DNA of 64,000 nt from the NCBI GenBank assembly GCA_050949085.1, contig JBMNFB010000001.1:496001-560000 (forward strand), given 5' to 3'. The stretch comes from JBMNFB01 sp050949085 (GTDB lineage: Bacteria; Bacillota; UBA994; UBA5500). This document shows positions 25,186 to 33,873 of this stretch, one piece after another. How positions within the stretch are numbered: the stretch's first letter is position 1; every line of letters starts with the position of its first letter. The position numbers and the translations under genes are program-made. The notes under the pieces were generated by a model. That model did no database searches and had not been told where the DNA came from. It was given only the letters and a program-made list of their open reading frames with translations.

Positions 25186-25947
25186 ATGCTGGTTGCGATC
25201 GATGTGGGAAATACCGAGCTGCACTTTGGAATTTTCGTCGGTGACCGCCTGAAGGCAACATGGCGGTTGAGCAGTGCACCGAGAAGGACGGCGGATGAAT
25301 ACCTGCTCCTGATGGAAGCCGCCCTCAAACGGGCAGGTTTCGAACCAGATGGAACTACAGAAGCGATAGTGGCCACGGTAGCGCCGCAGAAACTGCCAGC
25401 TGTATTGACAGCCTGCGCTCAGTTGTTCCGGGCAGAGCCACTCGTCGTTGGACCTGGAGTGAAAACCAGGCTGAAAATTCGTTTTGACCCGCCAACCGAG
25501 CTGGGGGGCGATCGGGTAGCTAATGCTGTGGCTGCGCACCAGCTGCATGGGCCAGGGCCGGTGATTGTGGTCGATTTTGGAACTGCAACCGCTTTCGATA
25601 TTGTTTCGGGGGGCGAATATCTTGGTGGGGCGCTAACGCCGGGATTGCAGATTTCGGCGGAGGCCCTGGCTAGTCGCACTTCGCGCATTCCCCGGGTTGA
25701 CCTGACCGCACCAGCCTCGGCCATCGGTCGCAATACCAGCCATGCGCTGCAAGCCGGACTGGTGCTGGGCCACGTCTCCTTGCTGGAGGGGATGATCCAG
25801 CGAATCAGGCAGGAGATCGGGCCCGCGCCGACTGTCGCCACCGGCGATGATTCCAGCTTTTTTGCCAGATTGACCAATGCCATCGATGTAGTAGATCCTC
25901 ACCTGACTCTACACGGGTTACGCATGATCCACAGCTTTAACGGGTAA
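25186..25947 (+). CDS. coaX: Type III pantothenate kinase
   Basis: CoaX phosphorylates pantothenate, the first step of coenzyme A synthesis. The 253-residue protein has the ASKHA-type motifs: AIDVGNTELHFG (4-15, phosphate loop), ELGGDRVANAVAAHQ and VIVVDFGTATAFDIV, then GGALTPGLQIS. The usual GADR motif reads GGDR but keeps the catalytic Asp. GAAGGAGG precedes the ATG. Confidence 0.95.
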   Translation: MLVAIDVGNTELHFGIFVGDRLKATWRLSSAPRRTADEYLLLMEAALKRAGFEPDGTTEAIVATVAPQKLPAVLTACAQLFRAEPLVVGPGVKTRLKIRFDPPTELGGDRVANAVAAHQLHGPGPVIVVDFGTATAFDIVSGGEYLGGALTPGLQISAEALASRTSRIPRVDLTAPASAIGRNTSHALQAGLVLGHVSLLEGMIQRIRQEIGPAPTVATGDDSSFFARLTNAIDVVDPHLTLHGLRMIHSFNG

Positions 25948-26072
25948 ACAGCGCCGTTTGTGGTAGCCGGGGCCGGGCACGATTATCACCGCCTGGTTGG
26001 GTAGATTTCATCAGTAGCGGGGAGAATACCCATAAGAACCATCAGTCTACCTGATTCGAGGAGGGAGATCTT

Positions 26073-26285
26073 GTGCCAGAGCTGAATCGTCCTGAGTTAA
26101 CCGACAAAGAGCTGGCGATGATTGAAGATCAACTGGCGCATGAGCAGCTGGTGATCGATAAGCTTCAGGCCTATGCAGCACAGGTGAGTGATTCCGAGGT
26201 GCAGCGCCTCTGCGAAGCCGGTGTCCGCAAGCACCGGGCGCATTATGAAACCTTGCTGAAACATCTCTCCGGTGTAGAGAAGTAG
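26073..26285 (+). CDS. Small CotF-associated coat protein-like
   Basis: The 70-residue helical protein (LTDKELAMIEDQLAHEQLVIDKLQAYAAQ) resembles the short partners found beside CotF-type spore coat proteins in Clostridia. It is probably a helical hairpin in the ferritin-like superfamily. GTG 26073 follows GGAGGGAG. The CotF-domain gene starts 12 bases after its stop, so the two form an operon. Confidence 0.75.
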   Translation: MPELNRPELTDKELAMIEDQLAHEQLVIDKLQAYAAQVSDSEVQRLCEAGVRKHRAHYETLLKHLSGVEK

Positions 26286-26297
26286 GGAGGAGCATAC

Positions 26298-26585
26298 ATG
26301 TCAAATATCAAACTGGAAGACCAGGTGATGTTGCGGGATGCGTTGGCCTCCCAGAAGGCGTTGACCCAGACATACAGTCTAGCCAGCAACGAGGTAGCTG
26401 GCAACAACGGCTTGCGCAGCGATATGCTGGGCATCCTCTTGGAGGAACACCAGCTGCAGTCGGCGATGTTCAATGCCATGGTTCAGAAGGGCTGGTATGA
26501 GGCGGAGCAGGCGCAGCCCGAGGAGATCGCCCGGGTGTTGAAGAAGTATGACCAGCCCCGATACAAGACAGAAGCCGAAAACTAA
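26298..26585 (+). CDS. CotF-type spore coat protein
   Basis: The 95-residue protein matches the Coat F domain: an N-terminal helix (LEDQVMLRDALASQKALTQTYSLASNEV) and a C-terminal helix (EEHQLQSAMFNAMVQKGWY). These proteins are components of the spore coat or of related mother-cell layers. The ribosome binding site is AGGGAGGAG. A terminator follows. A mother-cell promoter is expected upstream of 26073, but I found no convincing match. Confidence 0.8.
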   Translation: MSNIKLEDQVMLRDALASQKALTQTYSLASNEVAGNNGLRSDMLGILLEEHQLQSAMFNAMVQKGWYEAEQAQPEEIARVLKKYDQPRYKTEAEN

Positions 26586-26608
26586 GGCTCCGAAACTGTT
26601 CCTCTGAG

Positions 26609-26631
26609 GTCGCCCCTAGCGGGCGGCTTTT
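26609..26631 (+). terminator. Terminator after the CotF-like pair
   Basis: GTCGCCC (26609-26615) pairs with GGGCGGC (26621-26627) across a 5-base loop, followed by TTTTG and TTTT. Confidence 0.75.
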
Positions 26632-26707
26632 GTTTTGCCAGCAGGACTAGCGCAGCGCACGGTGAATTGATAACGATAACGCCAGGGGTGATTGCGGAGG
26701 GAGAACA

Positions 26708-27280
26708 ATGAGCAAGGTCTATGTGGTCAATTGCTCACAGGCGGCAAGCGAGCTTTTCCTGCCGCCAGATCAGTGGCGGCTGTCTCAGGCTGGCATTCTC
26801 TTGCTAATGCCCATCGTTGAAGCGAGCCTCTGGCAGAATGTCAGTGTTATCTACCATGCGCCTGAGGTGCGGGCACAGCAGACAGCCTGGATGATCGCGC
26901 AACGTTGGGACCTTCCACTGGAGGTGGATTGGGACTTGCGCGAGCTGGATCTCAGAGGGCGCCTGGACAGACCTGAGTTTGCTGCACTGATCGGCGATTA
27001 TCTGCTGGGTGCCACCCGGCATAGTCTGATCGAAGAGTATGAGTTGGCAGCGTCCAGGATTATGCGCTGCATAGAACGTTTGGCCGCTAAACATCGCGGG
27101 GAATCGTTTGCGATTGTCTCCCACGAAAAGCTTCTCACCATCCTTTTCAGCAGTCTGCTGGGTACCAGGCTGGGGCTCGAAGCCTGGCGAAGCGTACGCC
27201 GCCCCGACCTGGCGGTTATCAATCTGGAGACCAGGCAGGTTGAGGCTGGCTTCCTGTCCTCTCCGGCGGGAGACAAATGA
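26708..27280 (+). CDS. Histidine phosphatase-like protein lacking the RHG motif
   Basis: The 190-residue protein follows the phosphoglycerate mutase / histidine phosphatase pattern: strand 1 VYVV, the conserved Arg55 in APEVRAQQTAWMIA, and the second catalytic His139 in FAIVSHEKLL. The nucleophile motif RHG at the end of strand 1 is replaced by N8-C9-S10, so the phospho-accepting histidine and adjacent arginine are missing. Catalysis by the usual route is therefore unlikely; a binding role is more plausible. The ribosome binding site is GGAGGGAG. Confidence 0.75.
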   Translation: MSKVYVVNCSQAASELFLPPDQWRLSQAGILLLMPIVEASLWQNVSVIYHAPEVRAQQTAWMIAQRWDLPLEVDWDLRELDLRGRLDRPEFAALIGDYLLGATRHSLIEEYELAASRIMRCIERLAAKHRGESFAIVSHEKLLTILFSSLLGTRLGLEAWRSVRRPDLAVINLETRQVEAGFLSSPAGDK

Positions 27281-27373
27281 CCTGCCTGGCTGACGAGGCC
27301 CTAGGCCAGGTAATGCCAGGCTCAGCTGGGGGCGATATAGTATACTAGAGTGAGCATTGCAGGCAGGAGATGA

Positions 27374-28615
27374 ATGACATTGGAGTTGCTCGTAAACCCT
27401 CTGTTTTTGCTGAACCTGGCGGTCCTGGCGGGTTTTTTTATTGGCAAGATCGAGATCGCACGCTTTCGACTCGGGATTTCCGGTATCCTTTTCGCCGGTA
27501 TGATACTGAGCTTCCTCGTGTTCAGCCTCGTGGCCGCCCCCTATAGCGCTGACTACGTCGCTGGCATCCCCGTCCCTGAGTTCGCTCAAAGAATACTCGG
27601 GCGGGGGCTGGTTGACAAGGCTTACTTTGACTTCTTCCTGCTGCTGTTCGTCGCTTCGGTCGGTCTCCTGGCGGCTCGGGACGTAGCCCAGGTTTTCCGC
27701 GGCAATGGCCTCAAGTTTGCGATCCTGGCCGGAGTAATCACTCTGGCCGGGGCGACGACAGTAACACTGCTGTTTCTGATGTTTCCTGGACTGGAGCGGC
27801 TGGCTATTGCCGGCGTCTACACTGGTGCGCTGACGAGTTCCCCCGGGTTGGGAGTTGCGCTGGAGACGGTGGGTAGTCTATTTGCGGACCCTGTGTCACC
27901 TGCCGCGCGGGCGGCCCAGGCCAGCGTCGGTATGGGCTATGCAGCAGCCTACCCCTTTAGCGTGATCACGGTGATTTTGGGCATGCGGCTGCTGCCGCGC
28001 CTGTTTCGGATTGATATGCCAGAAGAGGTGCGACGCCTGGGGCAGGAGCTGGATCAGGCAGGCGGTACCGATCAGGGACAGGAACAGGGCTTCGATATGG
28101 CTGCTTTTGCCCTGGTCTGTATCATCGGCTTCCTGATCGGCAGGGTCTCTATCGGCCGGATCAGCCTGGAGACGACGGGAGGAGTGTTGGTTACAGCCCT
28201 GGTCCTGGGAGCGGCAGGCAGGATCGGCCCGCTCAGTTTTCGCATGAGCACCGAGACCCTGAATGTCGTCAAGCAGATCGCGCTGGCCTACTTCCTGGCC
28301 TACGTCGGCCTGAATTTCGGGCACCAAGCCATCGCGGCGCTTACGGGACCGAGCGCCCTGCTGGCGCTGGTGGGGATGGCTACCACGGCTAGCTCCCTGC
28401 TGGCCGGGTTCCTGTTTGGTCGCTGCGTATTGAAGATGAACTGGATCCTGCTTGCCGGCGGTGTCTGCGGCGGAATGACGTCCACACCTGGCCTTGGTGC
28501 GGCCATTGATACCACGGGGCGCAACGAAGCCGCTGGTGGATACGGATCGACCTATCCTCTGGGGTTGCTGTTCAAAGTTATGCTGGTACTACTGATGTAT
28601 CGCCTTCCTTTCTAG
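27374..28615 (+). CDS. AspT/YidE-type membrane transporter
   Basis: The 413-residue integral membrane protein has the duplicated AspT/YidE layout: two halves of about five segments each carry a signature loop, TGALTSSPGLGVALE and GGMTSTPGLGAAID. The TrkA-C domains usual between the halves are missing; a short Gln-rich linker (about residues 218-238) takes their place. The family includes the aspartate:alanine antiporter AspT, but the substrate here is unknown. Monocistronic. Confidence 0.8.
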   Translation: MTLELLVNPLFLLNLAVLAGFFIGKIEIARFRLGISGILFAGMILSFLVFSLVAAPYSADYVAGIPVPEFAQRILGRGLVDKAYFDFFLLLFVASVGLLAARDVAQVFRGNGLKFAILAGVITLAGATTVTLLFLMFPGLERLAIAGVYTGALTSSPGLGVALETVGSLFADPVSPAARAAQASVGMGYAAAYPFSVITVILGMRLLPRLFRIDMPEEVRRLGQELDQAGGTDQGQEQGFDMAAFALVCIIGFLIGRVSIGRISLETTGGVLVTALVLGAAGRIGPLSFRMSTETLNVVKQIALAYFLAYVGLNFGHQAIAALTGPSALLALVGMATTASSLLAGFLFGRCVLKMNWILLAGGVCGGMTSTPGLGAAIDTTGRNEAAGGYGSTYPLGLLFKVMLVLLMYRLPF

Positions 28616-29645
28616 GGGCCTGGCAAAGCTGGTGCTCCGGCGATTGCCTACCGCCTATTGGGGGTTTCTGGGACCCGGCAAGGGTGGGGGAGGGAGGAGG
28701 CTGTCTCAACAACCCCGCTCAACAGATGTCCATCGTTTGTCGGTTTCCCCAGTGAGGTGTCGAAGATTGTCGATGCCGTGGGCAGACGAAGGGAAGCAGC
28801 CGGCAGGCGCCGTAGGTATGGCAAGATTCTGGGGGCCAGGTGCCGGGGGTGCCGTGTCGGGATCGGTTAACGGGGTCGGTTGACCTGCGGGCGGATATTC
28901 CCGGCACATGTACGGGTCAGATCGCGCTAACCCTGGAGTGGTCAGCAGGCCCGCAGGGACCCGACCCTAGCAGTTTCATCAATGCATTGCGAGGGGGATC
29001 CGCGCAGCGCTGGCCATCGGGGCAGACCCGGCCAATGCAGCAGGCCTACGCCATAGAAATAGCCATCCATACTTCACTTCATTCACAACGCGCTAGTTCA
29101 CATAAGATGTATTATCGGACTCAATGTCACAGGTCTCAAAAGACAAGATTAGTTATGATAATGAGATGGCGCCGAAATCTGAGTGAAATGGCCGACCAAG
29201 ACTGCCATCTCCTTGTCGCAGGTTCTTGGGCGTAGCTTCTCTTGGCGCCTGCCGCTGGCCCTCAGCTAGCTCGTCCTCCCGGCAACTTCCCTGGCTACAT
29301 AGTCGCCGCCCACTTCCATATGCTCCACTATCTGGCTGACAGGAAAGGCCCTTTTTAGCCGTTTTTTTTGCTGCCGATAGGTAGTTGTACCAGCGCTGGC
29401 GAGCCTATTGTGCCAAAGTGCTGCCCGGCATGCCCCTGGTCGCTCCTCTCGCACCATAGCCCACCTTGTTGTTGCAGAAATCAAGATGAGACGGGATTGT
29501 GAGACGTGTTCGACGGGCCCCTTTCTCGCTTTGCGTATTCCCTGTCAAGACAACTGCCCGCAACTAACTTTTCTTTGCCCGCCGCTGTCTATATGGGTGA
29601 GAGCAGTTTTCTTGAGTATGGCCGACTGGTAAGGAGGTATCTGCG
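28616..29645. other. About 1 kb without a convincing gene
   Basis: Open frames here are short, lack good ribosome binding sites and match nothing I know. One minus-strand frame (29266-29484) is basic at its end and weakly protein-like but has no proper start signal. The region holds a strong nested inverted repeat at 28873-28967, imperfect direct repeats (GATCGGTTAAC, GGTCGGTTGAC), an AT-rich stretch near 29090-29170 and a GGATTGTGAGACG motif at 29494. It could be a non-coding RNA locus or the remains of decayed genes. Confidence 0.5.
28873..28967. repeat. Nested inverted repeat, possible structured RNA
   Basis: The outer stem GGGTCGG (28873-28879) pairs with CCGACCC (28961-28967). The inner stem CCTGCGGGC (28884-28892) pairs with GCCCGCAGG (28949-28957). 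A small internal loop (TTGA/GAC) separates them, and the enclosed 56 bases contain CCCG/CGGG. All 16 pairs are perfect Watson-Crick. No T-run follows. I do not recognise the family. Confidence 0.55.
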
Positions 29646-30227
29646 ATGGAGCTGCCGGAAGCCGTAGCTCTGGCTCAGCAACTGAATGACAGAGGCTTTG
29701 AGCAGTTGTTCGCTGCCTACCAGTCTCTTGTCCTCAGCCTTGTAACCTTCTATGTCGGTAGTCCCGATGCAGCTGACGTTGCGCAGGAGGTCTGGCTGCG
29801 GGTTTACCAGAAGATCTGGCAGCTGGAAGACGGTGAGAAGTTTGTTCCCTGGTTGCGTCAGGTAGTATTCTATCACTGTCTGAACTACCGCAAGGCGCGG
29901 GCACGGCGCAGAGCTGCCGAAAGCTACCTGCCTCCAGAGGCCTGGCTGGGGTTGCTGGAGTGTGTGGCAGACGATGACGAGTGCTGCTTCCCCGAGGCTG
30001 TTCTGGAGTCTGGCTCCGTAAGGAGCCTGTTGTCTCACGAGCTGGATCAGCTTCCGGGGGATTATGGCCTGGTCCTACGCCTGTATTACTTCTCCGATCT
30101 TTCGTATCAGGAGCTGGCAGAGCTTACGGGCCTGTCGCTCAGCACCATCAAGTGGCGCCTCTATCAGGGCCGTCAACTGCTCAAGAAACGCTTGATCAGC
30201 CTGTTGGGCTTAGGGAAAAATCATTAG
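29646..30227 (+). CDS. ECF-type RNA polymerase sigma factor
   Basis: The 193-residue protein has sigma region 2 (FEQLFAAYQSLVLSLVTFYVGSPDAADVAQEVWLRVYQKI) and region 4 (LPGDYGLVLRLYYFSDLSYQELAELTGLSLSTIKWRLYQGRQLLKKRL) with nothing between but a linker, typical of ECF factors. AAGGAGG lies upstream. The next gene begins 13 bases after its stop and may encode its regulator, although that protein has no zinc anti-sigma motif. A 13-base motif recurs upstream of this gene and downstream of its partner. Confidence 0.9.
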   Translation: MELPEAVALAQQLNDRGFEQLFAAYQSLVLSLVTFYVGSPDAADVAQEVWLRVYQKIWQLEDGEKFVPWLRQVVFYHCLNYRKARARRRAAESYLPPEAWLGLLECVADDDECCFPEAVLESGSVRSLLSHELDQLPGDYGLVLRLYYFSDLSYQELAELTGLSLSTIKWRLYQGRQLLKKRLISLLGLGKNH

Positions 30228-30240
30228 GAGGTAGTGAGAA

Positions 30241-30618
30241 ATGACGGACATTGCACGCAAGGGAATTGTCTGCCTGCTGCACGAGGTAAAGCGACTGGCC
30301 AGGGAGGCCTCCCTCTCGGGGGCTTTGTCTGGCGGCTCCCAGCTGCTGATTCGTACCTACAACCGCTGCACGGCGCTATTGGCCGAGCTGGATGACGAAC
30401 GGGTTCAATGGGTTTTGGGCGCCAACATCGTACCGGCGGAGCTGCCCGCCGATGCCACGGTTGACGAACTAGGGATATCGGCCGCCCTTCTGCTCGGCGT
30501 CCTGGCGTCAGATGCCGACGAACAACGCCGGGAACGAGAAGTTGTCCTGGCCGGAGCACTTCCCAGGCTGGCCCAGTTACGGAAGCAGACCAGCGGCACG
30601 CCGCAGCAGGATCGCTAG
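30241..30618 (+). CDS. Unknown partner of the ECF sigma factor
   Basis: I do not recognise this 125-residue soluble, helical protein. It lacks the HxxxCxxC signature of zinc anti-sigma factors and any membrane segment. Leu/Ala-rich helices are visible (SAALLLGVLASDADEQRRER). AGGAGGT precedes the ATG, and the short spacing from the sigma gene implies co-transcription. A non-canonical anti-sigma or co-regulator is an inference from position only. Confidence 0.65.
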   Translation: MTDIARKGIVCLLHEVKRLAREASLSGALSGGSQLLIRTYNRCTALLAELDDERVQWVLGANIVPAELPADATVDELGISAALLLGVLASDADEQRREREVVLAGALPRLAQLRKQTSGTPQQDR

Positions 30619-30637
30619 AACCCTATCCACCCCGCAG

Positions 30638-30670
30638 AATGGAGGGCGGCTAGAGGCTGCCCTCCATTTT
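30638..30670 (+). terminator. Terminator after the ECF sigma operon
   Basis: AATGGAGGGC (30638-30647) pairs with GCCCTCCATT (30659-30668) across an 11-base loop, with a TTTTC tail. Confidence 0.85.
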
Positions 30671-30810
30671 CTTGCCCTCTGGGCTCCGCCTGTCTCAAAA
30701 CGGATATAGCGTCGGATTGTGAGACGGATGCCCCAGACTGCAGGGTCACGACCTCCTCCTTGACGCGCGAACAAATGTGTGGTATGCATGGGTCAAGAGG
30801 AGGTCATGTC

Positions 30811-32061
30811 TTGAACGCAGTCAATATTTCCCTAACACAGGCCAGGCGCTTCTTGATTCGACGTCAGAAGTTCGTCGCCTATGGCGGCCCTTTTTCGGGG
30901 CCGGATGGAGTTGTTCAGGCGCTGCAGCGCTTGGAGGCTGTCCAGATTGACCCAATCTGTGCGTTCGAGCGCAACCATCATCAGGTCCTGTTCAACCGGG
31001 TTCAAGGCTATCGCCCTGAATGGCTGGACCAGGCCTTATATGAACGCCATGAAGCCTTCGAGTATTACGCAAACGGTCTCTGCGTGTTACCGATGCAGCA
31101 TTTCCCCTATTTCCGGGCTTCCATGCGCCAGGAATACAGCGCAGTCACAGAAAAAGTGGATCAGGAGATGCTGCAGGTAACCAGGGAGGTGCTGCAGCAT
31201 GTTCGCGAGTGCGGCGAGACCTCGGCTCGCGACTTTGATTCGGGGCGAAAAGTATATGGATGGTGGGAGTCAAGTGGCAACAACCCTTGTACCAGAACTG
31301 AGAAGCTGATTAGCGACCGTGGGGTAATGGTCCTTCACGCCAGCAATCGGCCCCCAGGGACAAAGATTGAGAAGCAGGCTCTCGACTACCTGCATCTGGT
31401 TGGAGAACTGCTCATCAGCAGCCGTAAGGGTAATCTGCGCCATTTTGACTTGCCGGAGCGGATTGTCCCTCAGGACATCCTGGCCTGCGAAGTTAGTGAA
31501 CTGGAGTCCCGGCGCCGGTTGATGCTCAAGTTCCTGCGAGGCTATGGTTTGGCCCACTTGAGCCAACCTGGTTTTCGCTTTGGTTGGCATAAGGGCCCCA
31601 AGTCGGAAAAGAAACGGCTGTTGTTGCAGTTGGTTGAGGAAGGCAAAGTTGTGCCAGTCACCATCGGAGGCGTGAAGCGGACGTATTTTTGTGTAGCAGA
31701 ATTGCTAGCGGATTTGACTGATATCTCCCCCCTTCCCGAGAATGAGTCTGCTGTCATCCTGGCGCCTCTGGATAACTTACTTTGGGATCGGGATCGCCTC
31801 GAGGATCTCTGGGGATTCAGGTACCGCTGGGAGGTATATACGCCTGCAGCTAAGCGGCAATATGGCTACTATGTGGTTCCCCTGTTGCATGGTGAGTGGA
31901 TTGTCGGCCGCATCGAACTCCAGGCGGATAAACAGGGCAGCAGACTCTGCGTTCGCAATCTCTGGCTGGAGCCTGGGTTTGAGGGTGTGCGTCCTGCTAT
32001 CCAGAATGCACTCGAGCTGGAGGCCAGATACCTGGGGCTCGAGACGGTGCATGGTTTATGA
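30811..32061 (+). CDS. AlkZ/YcaQ-like winged-helix DNA glycosylase family protein
   Basis: The 416-residue protein fits the HTH_42 (YcaQ/AlkZ) family of crosslink-repair DNA glycosylases: repeated winged-helix units, an early helix (LTQARRFLIRRQ), and the catalytic QxD-type motif in LEAVQIDPICAFERNHH. It ends in the family pattern (WIVGRIELQADKQGSRL). TTG 30811 is the start because AGAGGAGGT lies 6 bases upstream. Expected role: removal of bulky or crosslinked bases. The terminator follows closely. Confidence 0.82.
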   Translation: MNAVNISLTQARRFLIRRQKFVAYGGPFSGPDGVVQALQRLEAVQIDPICAFERNHHQVLFNRVQGYRPEWLDQALYERHEAFEYYANGLCVLPMQHFPYFRASMRQEYSAVTEKVDQEMLQVTREVLQHVRECGETSARDFDSGRKVYGWWESSGNNPCTRTEKLISDRGVMVLHASNRPPGTKIEKQALDYLHLVGELLISSRKGNLRHFDLPERIVPQDILACEVSELESRRRLMLKFLRGYGLAHLSQPGFRFGWHKGPKSEKKRLLLQLVEEGKVVPVTIGGVKRTYFCVAELLADLTDISPLPENESAVILAPLDNLLWDRDRLEDLWGFRYRWEVYTPAAKRQYGYYVVPLLHGEWIVGRIELQADKQGSRLCVRNLWLEPGFEGVRPAIQNALELEARYLGLETVHGL

Positions 32062-32082
32062 TTACAGGTTGAAATTACATAG

Positions 32083-32127
32083 GAAACCCCGGAAACAGCG
32101 CCAAGTCTGATTCTGGGGTTTCGTTTT
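32083..32127 (+). terminator. Terminator after the AlkZ-like gene
   Basis: GAAACCCC (32083-32090) pairs with GGGGTTTC (32115-32122), with further GGAA/TTCT pairing inside, then GTTTTG. Confidence 0.75.
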
Positions 32128-32195
32128 GCAGGAATTGCTGCTGCGGAAAAGAATAGCGATATGAACACTGCATTTTTATTCAGGAGGTGGATAGG

Positions 32196-33791
32196 TTGTA
32201 TTCAGTGATCATCAAGGGTGGGAAAGTCTATGATGGTACCGGAAACGCCTGGCGCAAAGCAGATGTCGGCATCGTTGGCGATACCATTGTGCAGATCGGC
32301 GATCTAAGCGGTGCTACTGCCGAGCGTGTTATCGACGCCACCGAGCTGGCCGTCGCCCCAGGCTTTATCGACATCCATACCCATTCCGACCTGCCACTGC
32401 TGCTGGATGGCCGAGGCCAAAGCCACATCCAGCAAGGTGTGACGACAAACGTTATTGGTAATTGTGGTAGCAGTATCGCGCCAACCACTGACGAGATCAT
32501 CAGTCAACTGGGTGCGGCTGAGCAACTGAAGGCCCTGGGCATTGGGCTAGATTGGCGGTCTATGGGGGACTACTTGCGGCTGCTGGAGAGCCGTGACTTA
32601 AGCATCAACGTGGCACCTCTGGTGGGCCAGGGTGCTATCCGACAGGCCGTGATGGGTTTTGCCGAAGGGCCCGCCTCTCCTGAGCAGCTGGAGAAGATGA
32701 AGGACCTGGTGCGTGAAGCGATGGAATCGGGCTGCTTTGGCGTCAGCACCGGGCTGATCTATACTCCCAGCTGCTATGCAGGAACTGCCGAACTCATTGA
32801 GCTGGCCAGGGCGGCTGCCGAGTACGGCGGCATCTACGCTACGCATATTCGGGGCGAGAACGATACTGTTCTGGCTGCGGTAGACGAAGCGATCGAGATC
32901 GGCAGGCAGGCCGGTTGTCCGGTGCAGATCGCGCATCTGAAAGCGATGGGAGAGCATATGTGGGGAACCTCTGTAGACATCCTGCAGCGGATCGAGATGG
33001 CGCGCCAGGCTGGCAGCGACGTGACCTTCGACCAGTACCCCTACAACGCCTCGGCCTGTGGCCTCAGTGCGGTGCTGCCTCCCTGGGTCCATGTCGGCGG
33101 CAATGCGGCGCTGCGGCAGCGACTGGCTGAACCTGAGATACGACAACGCCTGCGACACGACATCGAGCATGGAGTCGGCGACTGGATAAGCATCTACAAG
33201 GGGGTTGGCTGGGAGCGTATCCTGGTCACCGGCTGTTACTATGATCACAGCCTGGATGGCAAGTCTATCGCCGAGATCGCTGTCCTCTGGGGAAAAGATG
33301 GCTTCGACACCTGCTTCGACCTTTTGATGCAGGCAGAGAAGCGTATAGATATCGTCTACTTCACCATCGGCGACGAGGATCTGGAGCGCATCATGCAGAG
33401 CCCTTACATGATGGTCGGTTCCGACTCGAGCGCCGTTTCGGCTGAGAGCGCTCTCCAGCGCGGCAAGCCACACCCGCGCACGTTCGGATCGTTTGTGCGA
33501 GTGCTAGGGCACTACGTCCGGGAGAAGGGCCTGATCTCACTGGAAGAGGCAATACGGCGCATGACTTCCGCGCCGGCGCATCGCCTGGGGTTGCTGGATC
33601 GCGGCCTGCTTCTGCCGGGGCTGAAGGCAGACGTCGTCATTTTCGATCCGGCTACTGTCAGTGATCAGAGCACGTATACAGAACCCGCCCAGTATCCCGT
33701 CGGCATTAGGGCTGTGCTGGTCAACGGTCAGATCGCTGTTTGGGAGGGGGAACACACCGGCGCCGCCAGCGGCCGAGTTTTGCGGCGCTAG
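32196..33791 (+). CDS. N-acyl-D-amino-acid deacylase (D-aminoacylase family)
   Basis: The 531-residue amidohydrolase hydrolyses N-acyl-D-amino acids in the best known members. Metal motif HTHSD is in PGFIDIHTHSDL; further ligands lie in ATHIRGEN and QIAHLKAMG, and the terminal Asp lies in MVGSDSSAVS. The HPRTFGSFVRVLG signature is typical. TTG 32196 is chosen since AGGAGGTG lies 6 bases upstream. The M20 peptidase gene follows on the same strand after 82 bases, suggesting a shared peptide or D-amino-acid salvage role. Confidence 0.88.
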   Translation: MYSVIIKGGKVYDGTGNAWRKADVGIVGDTIVQIGDLSGATAERVIDATELAVAPGFIDIHTHSDLPLLLDGRGQSHIQQGVTTNVIGNCGSSIAPTTDEIISQLGAAEQLKALGIGLDWRSMGDYLRLLESRDLSINVAPLVGQGAIRQAVMGFAEGPASPEQLEKMKDLVREAMESGCFGVSTGLIYTPSCYAGTAELIELARAAAEYGGIYATHIRGENDTVLAAVDEAIEIGRQAGCPVQIAHLKAMGEHMWGTSVDILQRIEMARQAGSDVTFDQYPYNASACGLSAVLPPWVHVGGNAALRQRLAEPEIRQRLRHDIEHGVGDWISIYKGVGWERILVTGCYYDHSLDGKSIAEIAVLWGKDGFDTCFDLLMQAEKRIDIVYFTIGDEDLERIMQSPYMMVGSDSSAVSAESALQRGKPHPRTFGSFVRVLGHYVREKGLISLEEAIRRMTSAPAHRLGLLDRGLLLPGLKADVVIFDPATVSDQSTYTEPAQYPVGIRAVLVNGQIAVWEGEHTGAASGRVLRR

Positions 33792-33873
33792 CCGGTCACG
33801 TTGTATAGCATCGCTGAGATTCGGGCAGGTAATGGATGCCGCTTGAGTCTATCTGAAATAGGAGGTGTTATGT

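Noticed and set aside
28840..29235. 131-codon frame in the gene-free stretch
   Set aside because: No ribosome binding site, the frame runs through the strong inverted repeat, and the protein matches nothing I know.
29266..29484. 72-codon minus-strand frame
   Set aside because: TTG start without a ribosome binding site. The C-terminal part is somewhat protein-like, but evidence is too thin to call a gene.
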